Shown: in pieces, positions 10,101-19,100 of the stretch
Layout: each line of letters starts with the position of its first letter
Position numbering within the stretch: position 1 is the first letter of the stretch
From: a virus
IMG/VR virus record: IMGVR_UViG_3300030012_003380
Location: 588-29,332 of that record
Reading direction: 5' to 3' (one strand)
DNA: 28,745 nt
The notes under the pieces: generated by a model
Database searches by the model: none
The model's input: only the letters and a program-made list of their open reading frames with translations
What the model was told of the DNA's origin: nothing
Made by a program: the position numbers and the translations under genes

Positions 10101-11568
10101 TGTAGTAGGAACTGGTGGCAGTGTAATCTCATTTGATATGTCAGATCGTGGTATAGGTTACGAAATTGGAGATGTATTAGAATTAACTACTATTCCTCAT
10201 CAGGTAGGTATAGCAACAACATCATTTAAGATAACTGTTAAAAATAGATTCCAAGATAAGTTTGCTGGTTGGACTTTTGGTCAGTTAATACAACTAGATG
10301 ATTTTAGCGAACAGTTTAATGGGTTTAGAAAGTCATTCTTGATAACTCGCACTATTGTTAATAAAGAGTACTATAGTATAGTCGCTCAAGAAGGTTCTGG
10401 AGTCATTCTGCAGAATAATCTACTCATATTCATAAATGATATTTTACAAAAACCAGGTAGAGATTATAATTTTAATAGTGGAACGAGAATAACATTTAAT
10501 GAGGCACCTAGATCAGGTAGTAAATTTAACATGTATTTTTATACTGGATCTAATGAGGATTATGTTGAGGTTGACGTTGATGAAACAATAAAACCAGGTG
10601 ATGAATTAAAATTACAGTATTATGCTACACCAAATACTAAAGTATTAGAGCAAGACAATAGAATAGTTTATGAACTTATTGCAGCAGATACTGTAGAAAC
10701 AACAACTTATGGTGGAGTTGGTATTTCAACTGATTCTAGTTTCATTAGACCAACAATGTGGAGAAAACAAACAAATGATTTAATTATTGATGGTGTCAAA
10801 ATATCAAAAGAGAGAAATTATCTAGAACCACAAATACCACCAACAACTGGTATTATTAAATCTATAACTCCTAGTGATACTAAAATATATGTAAAAAATT
10901 CTTGGTTCTTTGAATCAGTGGATGATTTATCTCAAACTAAAAATGATATAACCATTGTTGGTTTAGGAACTACTTCAGTTGTAGAAAAAATTGAAAAAGT
11001 ATCATATGCAGGAGATTATGGAATTGTGGTTGGCATCGGAACTAGTGCAATTGGTATTAATACCACTGGGCCTGCAATATTCTTTGAAATTAAACCACAA
11101 CCTGATGAAAATTATGGAATATATCACCCTAACGGTGCACCAGCTGGTGGGGAAAATAATAAAATATCTAAATCTGGTATAACAACTGGTGATTATTTTG
11201 TAATAGAAAATACATTTATGGGAGATGGTGTTACTGGAATAAAAACCACTACATCAGGCCCTGAAACTGTTAGTATTGGAAATACTTTCTTAGATAATGT
11301 ATATTATGCATCACATCATGTGTCAGTTGGTTCATCTATACTAAGAGTATTTGCAAATGTTAATTCAATTGCAGGTATAAAGACGGCAGGATTTGGAACA
11401 GCTGGGATAGATCGCTTTAAATTTGGTGATTATAGTTGGGGATCTATCAATGTTACTAGAACTAGTAATTCTAAAGCATTCACATTCCATAATCAAAATG
11501 GTTTACTAGGAATCGAAACTTCAACTCAAGTAATAAGATCTCTACCTTTAAAATCACTTTATACATAA
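1114..11568 (+). CDS. Giant modular baseplate protein in the gp7 position, 3484 aa, with YHYH-type domain
   Basis: Predicted virion baseplate component of roughly 380 kDa, lying exactly where T4 encodes wedge initiator gp7 (about 1030 aa). Residues 1–100 and 170–260 look like the N-terminal region of marine-phage gp7-type proteins: a PDFIQADNPLFKEFLTQYYE helix, then ILSRARDFYSSKGTDTSLQI and VLYGEQVEI. Residues ~1213–1356 resemble a YHYH domain (GWAYDGNPIYGP; LDEHNGKF; FPNGTYAYF). The rest is short beta modules: SGxGY glycine repeats (~718–792, 1063–1180, 1420, 2113–2140, 2899–3025); HxFxxGE/D modules (~588, 811, 951, 1480, 1652, 1819, 2555); IDxE…RG…H modules (~104–170, 335–397, 1539–1605, 2688–2754); and a late NDILQKPGRDY module (~3102–3145). 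No signal peptide or membrane segment is visible. The ATG at 1114 follows an AAGATAAGA stretch. It could be a fusion of gp7 with peripheral fibre or receptor-binding modules; that is inference. Confidence 0.8.
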   Translation: MSDKKVKISNILGSQIPDFIQADNPLFKEFLTQYYEFEEHEYGTTDLADHISSLKKISTVADISLVEKQTINAPNSNAPESPIILSSLIYAYDDTINVNETTGFPEKYGLLKIDNEIITYTGKTETSFTGCIRGFSGISAIKTEGNPEFLTFSDTDASAHAENSLVVNLSFLFVTEFYKKFRKNFLPGLEGKSFSYGLNVENILSRARDFYSSKGTDTSLQILFQVLYGEQVEIIKPFDQTIRPSESEWDVTDDIVVEVLSGDPLNLVGVKIYQNSFTNPTASGSVSNVTTKLLGDLRYYKISFSKGTIENKFNISTKTKVVDTNSSTEVLSVDSTIGFGETGNFYYPDADNIYTLAEYTSKSSNQFFGCTGVSRLLSESDPIIDTNFVYGYEDNDLTKICIMRIVGSISGAADNASNTKYFDINDSIRVKHLGEKYDISDKKFNTWFYNNLSYTEVHQHQAGSKTFETLVEHFLKIGDIVDVIFKDTKGLIVENAIVSDVYSSTRFLISGGVELNSIVFGDYIIKKKLNYASSNFGITSLLSNIQNSFSDVDKNTYVAFSGYPSFDTQTTNRSKSVVSSGISTNASTITVNNHNFINGERVYMSISANSGISGSVSGYFYVNVVDSNTIRLALNLSNLYNNIFEGIKYNGIGSGTHNIIPASLFDGEKLVNQNNFKRIFKNPQIVKNNNSISGPIGVSLNGIEYHSPISEDAVFYGQIDELEVLNSGKDFNVVNPPTILITDDTGSGCEAHVNFSGSLSEIIVNEGGFDYSDTPSVKIIGGNGNGAVCEAKMRSFTHSKTFTEFDINLTNNTLDGDHRFLNGEEVTYIATGSPIGIDTNTSVASVGFSTDLLSSGSNYFVSKIDANTFRLATTKDKAISRTNLIELIDNGTRTHTFRSNKVRKIIDRIVVKNVGSLYSNHKILVDSQLYPPSNKENLFKTFVGINTFNNYIYAKNHNFSNGDLIEYLCNDTVISGLSVSKLYKITVINDDKFKLSEAGTAENISNLDYDRKIYVNLGSVGVGTHTFKYQDIEVKIDGKVSVGTTDSIPNYYKASAKAIVKGGLKNIFVKDGGIKYGVTNVVNYLRTPNIKLLTGRDAQITPIISEGKISDIDIVNSGSEYTTPPELEVVGVGGTFGTTGQFAKLESVVSNGKIIGVNIIAKGTGYDANDTIIKVIPSGSEEIIGSKVHEWKVNLVERYRYALTLDNSELLQVRSTSATNKNKICSLYPPKKYRRLLRDNITDNFVESTTNHSKILGWAYDGNPIYGPVSTNNSGITTFMQSSYSVKVISDNNLRPSGYQNGYFIQDYVYDESGDLDEHNGKFVKNSDFPNGTYAYFSTIDNLTKEPSFPYITFLHRNATDEFNYNINKVQSDKILNTGEYKRNVTHLGLDDVFRSYPLLQDPLKSEAVVKVDGVDSSTVKKISVIESGTGYKVNDKINFNDPTINASVEEVIGKAIISIGTTNTVVDNLIFSILNDKVTGVSTVPHGLSSGDIVEISGISSTNYKNIEGVKTIGVSTVVSSLSESMPNSGITTFVTFFDSTINRKFNIDDVIKIDSEQFLVIDHDDVNNKHRLRRAHNSTTATSHNAGALITRLETEFTYQISKKIENRNIQLPKKQYFQAERSVGIGTTVTNVVVGFVGISSINKSIPPGAIYLPNHPFQNGDEVSLVSIGSTIKASSSDTLSPDFDLADFNKLYCIRINNLYVGLATEKTGFIENRVFFKEILTEEGVTKEDDNSIEIITDNLSGSLRRVNGTVTVATATTTGQQHDLSVNDNFRLHVTSNKTQTFDLRYNENIRKLVVNPITFADTSIGIGTTSSKISLDDHDFETGDLIVYNSATPANPLVDNRVYYVVKDSKDTIRLAENSFDILTFPYNYITLETNGGSEHKISKINPKLSIYKNNTIELLTSDPSLNDFDIEFFIDNNFKSRYDSDLITKSDDKITISVTDQLRKEFYYKIEGKNSNIIKTLSFAVDERVPNHSQINVIDSKFNKEFRVTGIGTNIFKFNPTGIAETSLYDSTGISTVFYSTKSTNEIGGIHSIKILNKGFNVTDLPIITSIDTINGQNSILNVESDNIGSINSTQVFNQGLEFSPDHTLKPKADSNVILELKNIFTLENVGIVTGGSNYTSPPKVIAIGKPNIVAQTSLNGTSVNKIKILTNDSGLSEDLRIVPVLNSNGVGIISASTDSNKTVLLGLRAPIPDVGNQSGFFNSGGSFPFEIGDEIFVENVKTLDGINGYDSSTYDYAYFTVTAVNQTAGGESISYSIVGLGSTGGKYQSENNFGRVIKKSDLAEFSPQFRKSSFADKEVVQIVNKNITGTVAENGWDPISQTLKVFDVTGDFSKEDSIIGKTTNNKATVTNQFKFDFDLNVDATANNINSWKDDIGKLNLDIQRLHDNDYYQRFSYSIKGGVPFNTWKEAVNSLDHVAGFKNFCNLGITSAAQHTLNSDGEIVFEVDIDAEASVHEKFYYDMVSEDTDDPDLSKLVVFQSKVITDYNESRTNKVLLIDDISSQFTGIVTSTGGGVIGTSIFKVFTGGDPLFHKEFNPSSGISTDTHKITISRHNFNTGEELLYKPQTGQSSIGIANTSDTNAGIAATTLLPSTVFAIRDDADNIKVAISATFASSGIAVSFTDITGIGTQHILTVPSENATIRSLISIDNVIQSPVGITTVISVSLSTQVGISTDIVFLNDTSKIAGKSLLKIEDEILKVNLVGVGSTNGGVIPNSLNVIRGQMGTVAAAHTVGAAVTVLKGDYRINEGKIYFSEAPYGPTGNTGITTFSTFSGRSFYRLDYTNNKIIDDISDRFDGSTDKFNLTTNGVQLSGINTSFGAILINNIFQNPHYGDVGSVSESDYEMTGTGEKIDFTGTSGNKDLPRGGIINEFDVGVGTGYQVPRKALFSAVVSNSGTISTVGILTGGSGYITPPIISIASSTGSGATIEASITAGIVTSLNLSNAGSGYSNTGISTGLNFVTAPLPSPYKNIPLSGGSGSGAKIDVVVGTGGSVISFDMSDRGIGYEIGDVLELTTIPHQVGIATTSFKITVKNRFQDKFAGWTFGQLIQLDDFSEQFNGFRKSFLITRTIVNKEYYSIVAQEGSGVILQNNLLIFINDILQKPGRDYNFNSGTRITFNEAPRSGSKFNMYFYTGSNEDYVEVDVDETIKPGDELKLQYYATPNTKVLEQDNRIVYELIAADTVETTTYGGVGISTDSSFIRPTMWRKQTNDLIIDGVKISKERNYLEPQIPPTTGIIKSITPSDTKIYVKNSWFFESVDDLSQTKNDITIVGLGTTSVVEKIEKVSYAGDYGIVVGIGTSAIGINTTGPAIFFEIKPQPDENYGIYHPNGAPAGGENNKISKSGITTGDYFVIENTFMGDGVTGIKTTTSGPETVSIGNTFLDNVYYASHHVSVGSSILRVFANVNSIAGIKTAGFGTAGIDRFKFGDYSWGSINVTRTSNSKAFTFHNQNGLLGIETSTQVIRSLPLKSLYT
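1423..1620 (+). repeat. IDxE…RG…H module, copy in giant protein N-terminus
   Basis: Protein-level repeat: GLLKIDNEIITYTG, then CIRGFSG, then ASAHAENSLVVNL. It interrupts the gp7-like N-terminal region. Related copies lie in the same gene (~2116–2300, 5728–5910, 9175–9375), in the DUF4815 gene (19472–19665) and in gp15 (26091–26240). Confidence 0.6.
4750..5181 (+). other. YHYH-type domain inside the giant protein (residues ~1213–1356)
   Basis: The translated segment carries HSKILGWAYDGNPIYGP (residues 1252–1268), GYQNGYF, LDEHNGKF (1316–1323) and FPNGTYAYFSTID. This is the layout of the YHYH family (hGxAxDGxPIYGP … LDExNG … tYxYxxT … PY). The literal Y-H-Y-H tetrads are degenerate here (NHSK near the first, TYAYF at the second). 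The family occurs in bacterial extracellular proteins and marine phage structural proteins, and its function is unknown to me. Confidence 0.75.
9175..9375 (+). repeat. IDxE…RG…H module, copy near the giant protein C-terminus
   Basis: Translated segment SLLKIEDEILKV … LNVIRGQMGTVAAAHTVGA followed by AVTVLKG. It has the same order of elements as the copies at 1423–1620 and 19472–19665: an acidic IxxE strand, an RG turn, then an H-x(2–3)-G/N-x-V strand. Confidence 0.65.
9810..10200 (+). repeat. SGxGY glycine-rich repeats in the giant protein
   Basis: Three consecutive protein repeats: VGILTGGSGYITPPIISI, LNLSNAGSGYSNTG and ISFDMSDRGIGYEIGD. They alternate with GSGA-type turns (STGSGATIEA, GSGSGAKIDV). 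Each unit reads as a beta strand, an sGsGY turn and a second strand, probably forming a repetitive beta structure. Confidence 0.7.
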
Positions 11569-11572
11569 GAGG

Positions 11573-11580
11573 TATAAATA
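11573..11580 (+). promoter_or_regulatory. T4-type late promoter TATAAATA upstream of gp8
   Basis: The octamer TATAAATA matches the T4 late-promoter −10 element read by the phage sigma factor gp55. It is placed 22 bases before the gp8 start, in one of only a few real intergenic gaps. It would let gp8 and the DUF4815 gene be transcribed independently of the 10.5-kb gene upstream. Confidence 0.75.
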
Positions 11581-11601
11581 ATCAAAAAAATGTAAGTATC
11601 A

Positions 11602-13194
11602 ATGCCCGCAATAATCACTGACCAATATCGTATATTAAACGCAGAAACTTTTGTAGATAGTTTTGTAGGTATTGGTACAACTGGAAATAATAATTATTAC
11701 AGTTTCTTAGGACATCCAAATCCAAAAAATACTGATGTAAAAAATTATGGAAAATCTGATTGGGGAAATCCTGTTCCAAATCCAATAGATGCGTTCGATC
11801 AGGAAAATTATTATTATGATAGTATGCTTTTCTTAAAAAAAGTAACAGAAAATGACGTTAGAAGAGTGATTCCTAGATTAGATTGGCAGACTGGAACAAT
11901 ATATGAGATGTACAGAAATAACTATAACTCTGATAATCGTACACCTCAAACTAAATCAACTACATTATATGGATCACAATATTTTGTATTAAATTCTGAA
12001 TTTAACGTATATTTGTGTATTAATAATGGTGCCAATCCAGATAATCCAGATGGACAGAAATCAACATCTGAACCAACTCATACAAATACAGAACCTGATA
12101 TAGCTGGAAATGGGTCAGATGGTTATCTATGGAAATACTTATATACAATTTCTCCATCAGATATAGTTAAGTTTGTAACCACTGCGTATATCCCATTACC
12201 AAAAAAATGGGGAGATACAGCGACTGCAACCGTAAAAGATGCTGCAGTGGATGGAAAAATTGAAACTGTGATTATCAAAAACAGTGGATCTGGATATACT
12301 ATTGATGAGGGTGACGGTGTTGAACTTTCAACAGGAACTATCAGTGGAATACCCATAACGGGAAATGGTACAGGTGGATCAGTATCAGTTTTTATTAGTG
12401 GTAAACAAGTAAAAGGTATAACAGGAGTTGTTGGTGGATCTGGATATACGTACGCTTCAGTTAGATTTGAAGCTGGTTCGTTTGGTGGAAAGACATTAGC
12501 AGTAGGAACTGGAGCAGAATTTGAAGTTATAATACCTCCTAAAGGAGGACATGGTGCAGACATATATCGTGAGTTGGGTGGTTTTAGAGTCATGCTATAC
12601 TCCAAATATGAAAATAATGTTGATGATATCCCAGATTACGTTCTCGGTAATGATTTTTCTCGTATAGGTTTAATTAAAAATCCTTTAGAATTTAGTGGAA
12701 CTAACCTTCTAAATAATACGACTGCGACTAATTTGAGTGCATTAAAATTAAAACCAGATTCATCATCTGGATTAACTACTTCAAATGTTACATATACTCC
12801 AAATAGTTTAATTACACAAAAAGTAGGAGTCAATTCTACTGCAGTGGGTTATGTTGCATCTTGGAATCCAGATACTGGAGTTTTAAAATATTATCAACCA
12901 GTTGGTTTTTCTACTTTGTCAACTTATTCTTATAAAAAACTTGATTTTGTTGGATTGAATACTGCTATTACAGGAGGATCACCTGAAGATTTAGTTGTTG
13001 ATATTGATTTTAATGATAAAAGATCGGTTCCAGTTGGTGGAAAAGATGTTGATCTTGGTCAGACATTTAATCTTGGAAAATCAAATCCAGAAGTTAAAAA
13101 ATATTCTGGTGAAATCATATATGTTGATAACCGAGCACCAGTAACAAGAACATCTTCACAAAAAGAAGAAGTAAAAATAGTCATAGAGTTCTAA
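11602..13194 (+). CDS. gp8: Baseplate wedge protein gp8
   Basis: In T4, gp8 is a dimeric wedge component that binds gp6, gp7 and gp10. Here 530 residues are predicted, against about 334 in T4. The N-terminal ~200 residues look gp8-like: MPAIITDQYRILNAETFVDS, an RRVIPRLDWQTGTIYEMYRN segment, YFVLNSEFNVYLCINNG, then EPDIAGNGSDGYLWKYLYTI with a SPSDIVKF continuation. The extra length is mostly an insertion at residues ~205–320 with two SGxGY units (KNSGSGYTIDEG, VVGGSGYTYASV) and a GYVASWNPDTGVLKY module at ~410–425. The conserved fold seems to resume between and after these (GGFRVMLYSKYENN). The ATG at 11602 has no clear Shine-Dalgarno; an ATG at 11590 is followed at once by TAA and cannot be the start. 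It lies downstream of a TATAAATA late promoter, and the next gene begins 4 bases after its stop. Confidence 0.88.
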   Translation: MPAIITDQYRILNAETFVDSFVGIGTTGNNNYYSFLGHPNPKNTDVKNYGKSDWGNPVPNPIDAFDQENYYYDSMLFLKKVTENDVRRVIPRLDWQTGTIYEMYRNNYNSDNRTPQTKSTTLYGSQYFVLNSEFNVYLCINNGANPDNPDGQKSTSEPTHTNTEPDIAGNGSDGYLWKYLYTISPSDIVKFVTTAYIPLPKKWGDTATATVKDAAVDGKIETVIIKNSGSGYTIDEGDGVELSTGTISGIPITGNGTGGSVSVFISGKQVKGITGVVGGSGYTYASVRFEAGSFGGKTLAVGTGAEFEVIIPPKGGHGADIYRELGGFRVMLYSKYENNVDDIPDYVLGNDFSRIGLIKNPLEFSGTNLLNNTTATNLSALKLKPDSSSGLTTSNVTYTPNSLITQKVGVNSTAVGYVASWNPDTGVLKYYQPVGFSTLSTYSYKKLDFVGLNTAITGGSPEDLVVDIDFNDKRSVPVGGKDVDLGQTFNLGKSNPEVKKYSGEIIYVDNRAPVTRTSSQKEEVKIVIEF

Positions 13195-13198
13195 AAAG

Positions 13199-16100
13199 AT
13201 GCCACAAAATACCAATTTAAACGTTTCTCCTTATTTCGACGATTTTGTTGATAGTAAAAACTATCACAAGGTTTTATTTAAACCAGGATTTCCAGTTCAA
13301 GCTAGGGAATTGACAACATTACAGTCAATTTTACAGAATCAGGTTGAAAAATTTGGTCAGCACTTCTTTAAAGAAGGTTCAATGGTAATTCCTGGTGGAA
13401 CTTCGTATGATTCAGAATACTACTCAGTAAAAATAGATCCTAATTTTTTAAATATTCCAGTAAATAATTATACAAAAATATTAGCTGACAATAAGGTAAA
13501 GATAAAAGGAGAAATATCAGGAGTAGAGGCAATAGTTATCAATCGTCTAACATCTTCGGAATCAATTGATGGTTTTGACACTTTATATGTTAAGTACACA
13601 AAGTCTGGGCCAGATGGAAGCACTAGTACTTTTGTAGATGGTGAAAATCTAATAACTCTTTCAACTTTTAACTATCTAAACACAAGTATTTCAGCAGACA
13701 GTCAATTTGCTAGATGTATAGTGTCAAATGCAACATCTATAGGATCTGCATTTTCTGTAAGTGAAGGAGTTTATTTTATTCGTGGATTTTTTGTAAAAAA
13801 TGTAGCTTCTACAGTAATATTAGATCAATATTCTAACACTCCAAGTTATAGAGTTGGGTTTTTATTAAAAGAAGAAACAATTGGCCCTTCCTCTGTAAAT
13901 TCTGATTTATATGATAATGCGAAAGGTTTCTCTAATGAATCAGCACCAGGTGCAGATAGATTTAAACTATCAACGATTTTGCATAGAAAACTTCTAACAG
14001 ATGTTAATGATAACGATTTTGTAGAATTATTAAGAGTAGAAGGTGGTATTGTAAAAAATATAGTAACGAGAACAGAATATAACATTTTTGCACAGGAATT
14101 GGCACGAAGAACTTATGATGAATCTGGTGATTACTACGTCAAACCATTTTCAGTAAATGCAAGAGAATCTTTAAATGATAGAATTGGTAATAGAGGAATA
14201 TATTTTGATACTCAGCAAACACAAAATGGCAATACACCTGCTGAAGATATTTTTTCTTTACAAATTTCTTCAGGAAAAGCATATATTAGAGGTTATGAAG
14301 TAGAAAAAATATCTACATCTTCCATTGATGTTCTAAAACCAAGAACTACTAAATTAGTTGAAAACCAAAGTGTTCCTATTCGAATTGGAAATTCGATGCA
14401 AGTAACAAATATAAAAGGAACACCAGATATTGGATTTAGTGCTGCTTCATCTGTTAATTTAAAAAATAGAAGAACTGGTGTAGATCAAAATAGCCAAGGT
14501 GATGTAATTGGTCAGGTTAGAATTTTTGATTATGATCAAAAAGTTGTTGGAGCATCTGGATCATTCTCTACATATGATTTAAAAATATATGATCTTCAAC
14601 TTTATACAAGTTTAACAACTACAAATAACTTTAGTGCAGTAATACATTCACACGTAAAGGGAAAATTTAGTGGTGCTGTTGGGTATACAATTGCAGTAGT
14701 GAATAATAATACTTCAATGACTCTTCGTGATGTTACTGGAGCATTTCAAATAAATGAACCATTAATAATTAATGGTGTCAGTGAAGGAAATAATGTTAAA
14801 ACAATTGTAGATAATAGTTTTGAAGATGTTAAATCAGTGACTAATGCATCAGGAACTTTCACTGCAAATACAGTATTAAATCGCAAAAAACAAGTATTTA
14901 ATGAAGGAGCACAATTTGCCATTACTGGTAACAATGCAATGGCATCTGGAGCGATTGCTGATTTTAGAAGTCAATTAAAAGATGGAGATATTATTACATA
15001 TACAACAGCAGCTGCTGGTGATCCAGTTTTCAATGAAGTTGGAACAGTTGGTAAAAGTAGTGTGGCTCTTTCTGCTGTTGAGTCTCTTACTGGAGTTTGT
15101 AATGGAGCAGTTGTTAACAACAATACTCAAACTGGTGTTTCTGTTTTGGTTCCTTCTTTAACTGAATCAGATGATCCTGGTTTCAGAGTTAAATTAGCAG
15201 ACAAATATCTTTCATCAATGAATGTTTTGGATAGTTCTTATATTACTAGAAAGAAACTATCAAAATCATTCTCAGCAAATTCAGCTTCATTTAATATTAG
15301 TGATATTAGTGGAGATACTAGTGATTTATTTTTTGAACCATTTACTACATCAAACTACGTTTTAGAACTTGATGGTGAAGTGGAATCATTAAATTCAGCA
15401 CAGGTAAATGTAAGTACAGATCTGAAAACCGTAACATTTTCTGGTTTATCTGATGTTAGTGGAACTGCCAAATTAGTTGCTGCGATAAGAAGAAGTAAAT
15501 TAAGATCAAAAAATAAATCTTTAGCAAGATGTAGTAGTTTAATTATCAACAGATCAAATTTAGATGGATCAGGAATTACAACTACATCTTTTAATGATGG
15601 TTTAACACAAAGTAATGTATACGGAACAAGAATTCAAGATGAAGAAATATCTCTAAACGTACCAGATGTTGTTCGTGTTTTGGGTGTTTTTGAATCTAAT
15701 GATTCGAATGATCCAGAATTACCATTAATCGGTGTTACAAATCAAACAGATACATTTGACGGAAATGTAACTGTTGGGGAACAATTTATTGGTGGTAGAT
15801 CAGGTGCAGTTGCTCGTGTAGTGGTAGCACAAGCGACTCAGTTGTCTTTTGTTTACGAAAACGAAAATACATTCGAAGTTGGTGAAAACATCTCTTTGAA
15901 GACCTCTGGGATCTTTGCTACAATAACTGGTGTTGTACCTGGTGATAGAAATATTCTTAAAAACTTCAAGTTGGATAATGGTCAGAGAGTAGAATTTGCT
16001 GACTTTTCTAGACTTATTAGAAAACCTAACGTAGAAAAACCATCTCGTAAGTTAAGAATTATATATGATAATCTTTTAAATAATGAAGTTTCTGGAAACA

Positions 16101-19100
16101 TAGAAACAGTTAATAGTTATAGTACTCTTGATTATTCAAAAGATATTCCTTATGTTTTTGATAATTGGGCCTCAGATTTTATTGACTTTAGACCTAGAGT
16201 TGCATCATATAATACATCAAGTTCTATCTCACCATTCTCTTTCGAATCAAGGGATTTTTCGAGTACAAATTCAGAAACAGTAGTATCAGGAAAAACTGTT
16301 GTTGTTGATTATTCATATTTTCAAGGAAGAATCGATAGACTTTATTTAAATAAAGAAGGAACATTTGTTACAAAAGAGGGTACACCATCTAGAATACCAA
16401 AATTACCATTACCAAATGAGGAATCATTCCAAGTTGCTACAGTAAAACTCCCACCTTACATAAGAAATGCAACAGCTGAAGTATTAATTAAAACAGTCCC
16501 TCATAAAAGGTATACAATGAGGGATATTGGAAGTCTTGAGAATAGAATTAAAAATTTAGAAAATTACACAACATTATCACTATTAGAAACCGATACTAAA
16601 AATTTAACAATTAAAGATCCAAATACTGGTTTAGACAAGTTTAAATCTGGTTTCTTTGTAGATAATTTTAGAAATCATAACTCTCATAATTTAACTGGGG
16701 AATCAAAGTTTGATATTGATATTGAAAAAAGTGAGTTAAGACCAAGAACAAGTGAAAGAAATGTAGGTTTAGTATTTGAAACAGTTAGCACCACTGCAAA
16801 TCCAGCAACTACAGACTACAATTTTGTTACTGATTTTTCTGATTCAAATATCACTAGAGGTGGTGCAGCTTTAACTTTAAATTATACAGAAACAGAATTC
16901 TTATCACAACCAAATGCAACTCGAACAGAAAATTTAAATCCATTTCTTGTTGATATATTTGTTGGTACAATTGATTTAGTTCCTAGTTCTGATTTTTGGA
17001 TAGAAGAAATACCTTTAGAACCATTAAATGCTGAGATTGATAATGCATATGATGCAATTTCAACAATATTGGGAGTTGAAGATCGTGAAAATGGTGGAAT
17101 GGCATCTAGTTTCTTTAATTCACACGAAACTACTTGGAACGGTAGAGATAGTGCGACTTTAGTTGATGAAGATGTTATTGATAGGAGGGTTCTTTCATCT
17201 AATAGTCACGTAAGTGAACAGGATCGAGGTAATTTTATTAATATTACAACCACAACTACTGCTGATGTTGAAAATACAATTAGACAAACATTTGAAGAAA
17301 CAGGAATAGAGAGAGAATTTGGACTTGAGTTATCATCGACCACACAAGTCGTTGATCTAGGAACTAAGGTTGTTGGTATTGATGTATTGTATAATGTAAG
17401 ATCAAGAAATGTTCAGGTACATGCAAAAAGGTTAAAACCAAATACAAGATTTTATGTCTTTATGGAAAATACTGATCTTACATTATTTGCAGTTCCTAAG
17501 TATCTTCCAATCACAATGAATAAAGGAACTTTTGCTCCTAATGAACTAATTGGAAGTGTAGGTGAAGAAAATCCTGGAAGTGCTAATATACAATTTAGAA
17601 CAGCAAATATAAACCATAAATTAGGCCCATTTAATAATCCTGATAAAACTCTTGGTAGATGTATCTTACCAAATGTTGGTGAAATAACTATCCCCACAGC
17701 ATATTCAAGCACAAGTGAAATTGTAAACATTGATACTGCAGATTTAGCTCAACCCAGAGATCCTTTAACTGGTGGATATGTTAAAAAAGGATTGAAAATT
17801 GCCTCTGTTTTGGGTGATGGTGAGGCAACAGTCGGTGATGTAGCTTTAATAAGTGATGAGAGAGGTGATCTAATATTCTCTCTACATATTCCCGATCCAA
17901 AAGTTATAGGTAATCCTTTATTCACTACTGGTAATAATACTATAAGAGTAACTACAAGTGCTACTAATGCAAGTATATTAGATCCTGGTTCTAGTTCAGC
18001 AGAAGCAGAATACTTAGCGAGTGGATATCAAACAAATACACAAGAGCAAACATTATCAATTAAAACACCAAAGGTTGAAAGAAAACAAGTTGGAGTAAAG
18101 GATGTAACTAGAACATTTACAAGAGATAGAACTGAACAGGTTACTGAGGTTACAGTAGATGTTCGAAGAGAGGAGGTTGATGATAGTGATCCATTGGCAC
18201 AGTCATTCTTTGTTGATTCTGAAACTTATAAAGATGGTATTTTTATCACTAGTGGGGAACTATTCTTTAAAACAAAAGATGAAGAACTTCCAGTAACGGT
18301 TCAAATAAGGACTATGAGAGACGGAACACCAACCGAAACACTTGTCCCATTCGGTGAAACTGAAATAGATCCAGATGATGTAAATGTATCTGATGATGGA
18401 AGTGCTGCTACAGAATTTAAATTTAAATCACCAGTTTATCTACAAAGTGGGTATGAGTATTCCTTAATACTGATGGCAGGTAGAACTTTAAATTATCTAG
18501 CTTTTATAAACAGAATGGGTGAAATTGATTTAATCACTCAAGGATTTAATAGTTCTCAACCATCTCTTGGATCATTATTTAAATCACAAAACAATAGAAC
18601 TTGGACTCCTAGTCAATATGAGGATCTTAAGTTTAAACTTAACAAAGCAGTGTTTGTAGCAAATCAACCATCAAGTGTTTTACTTTATAATAGTGAACTA
18701 CCTCTAGGTCAGATTAGAAAAGAAAATCCAGTGGTAGGATTTACTAAAAGAGTTAATGTAAAACTATCGTCAACCAATTCCGCAACATTCGCACAGGGTG
18801 AAGAGGTAAGACAGACATCTGCTACTGCTGTAGATAACACTGCAAGAATATTTGCAACTGGTGGGCCTTTAGCAACTGGTGCTAATAAATTGACAATTGT
18901 AGCAGATGCCGAAACTGGTGTCAGTGGAATTGGATTAACTTCTGGAACATTTGCTGGAGTTGGTGTTTCAGCACTAACAGGTTCTGGAACTGGTGCAGTT
19001 GTTGAATTGACAGTTGATACCTCAGTATCAGCACCAAATCCAATTATAGCAGGTGCTGCAGTAACTGTAACCACTGCTGGTTCTGGTTATGCTGTTGGTG

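Noticed and set aside
11590-11595. ATG immediately followed by TAA just upstream of gp8, resembling a start-stop regulatory element
   Set aside because: It is in an A-rich stretch where such a match is easily due to chance, and no good ribosome site precedes it.
12123-12605. A 160-codon open frame on the minus strand
   Set aside because: It lies wholly inside gp8, opposite its glycine-repeat segment. The composition is Pro/Val/Ile-rich as expected from an antisense shadow, with no supporting start site or known motif.
18709-19074. A 121-codon minus-strand frame
   Set aside because: Shadow of the glycine-rich part of the DUF4815 gene; Pro/Ala/Val-rich with no recognisable feature.
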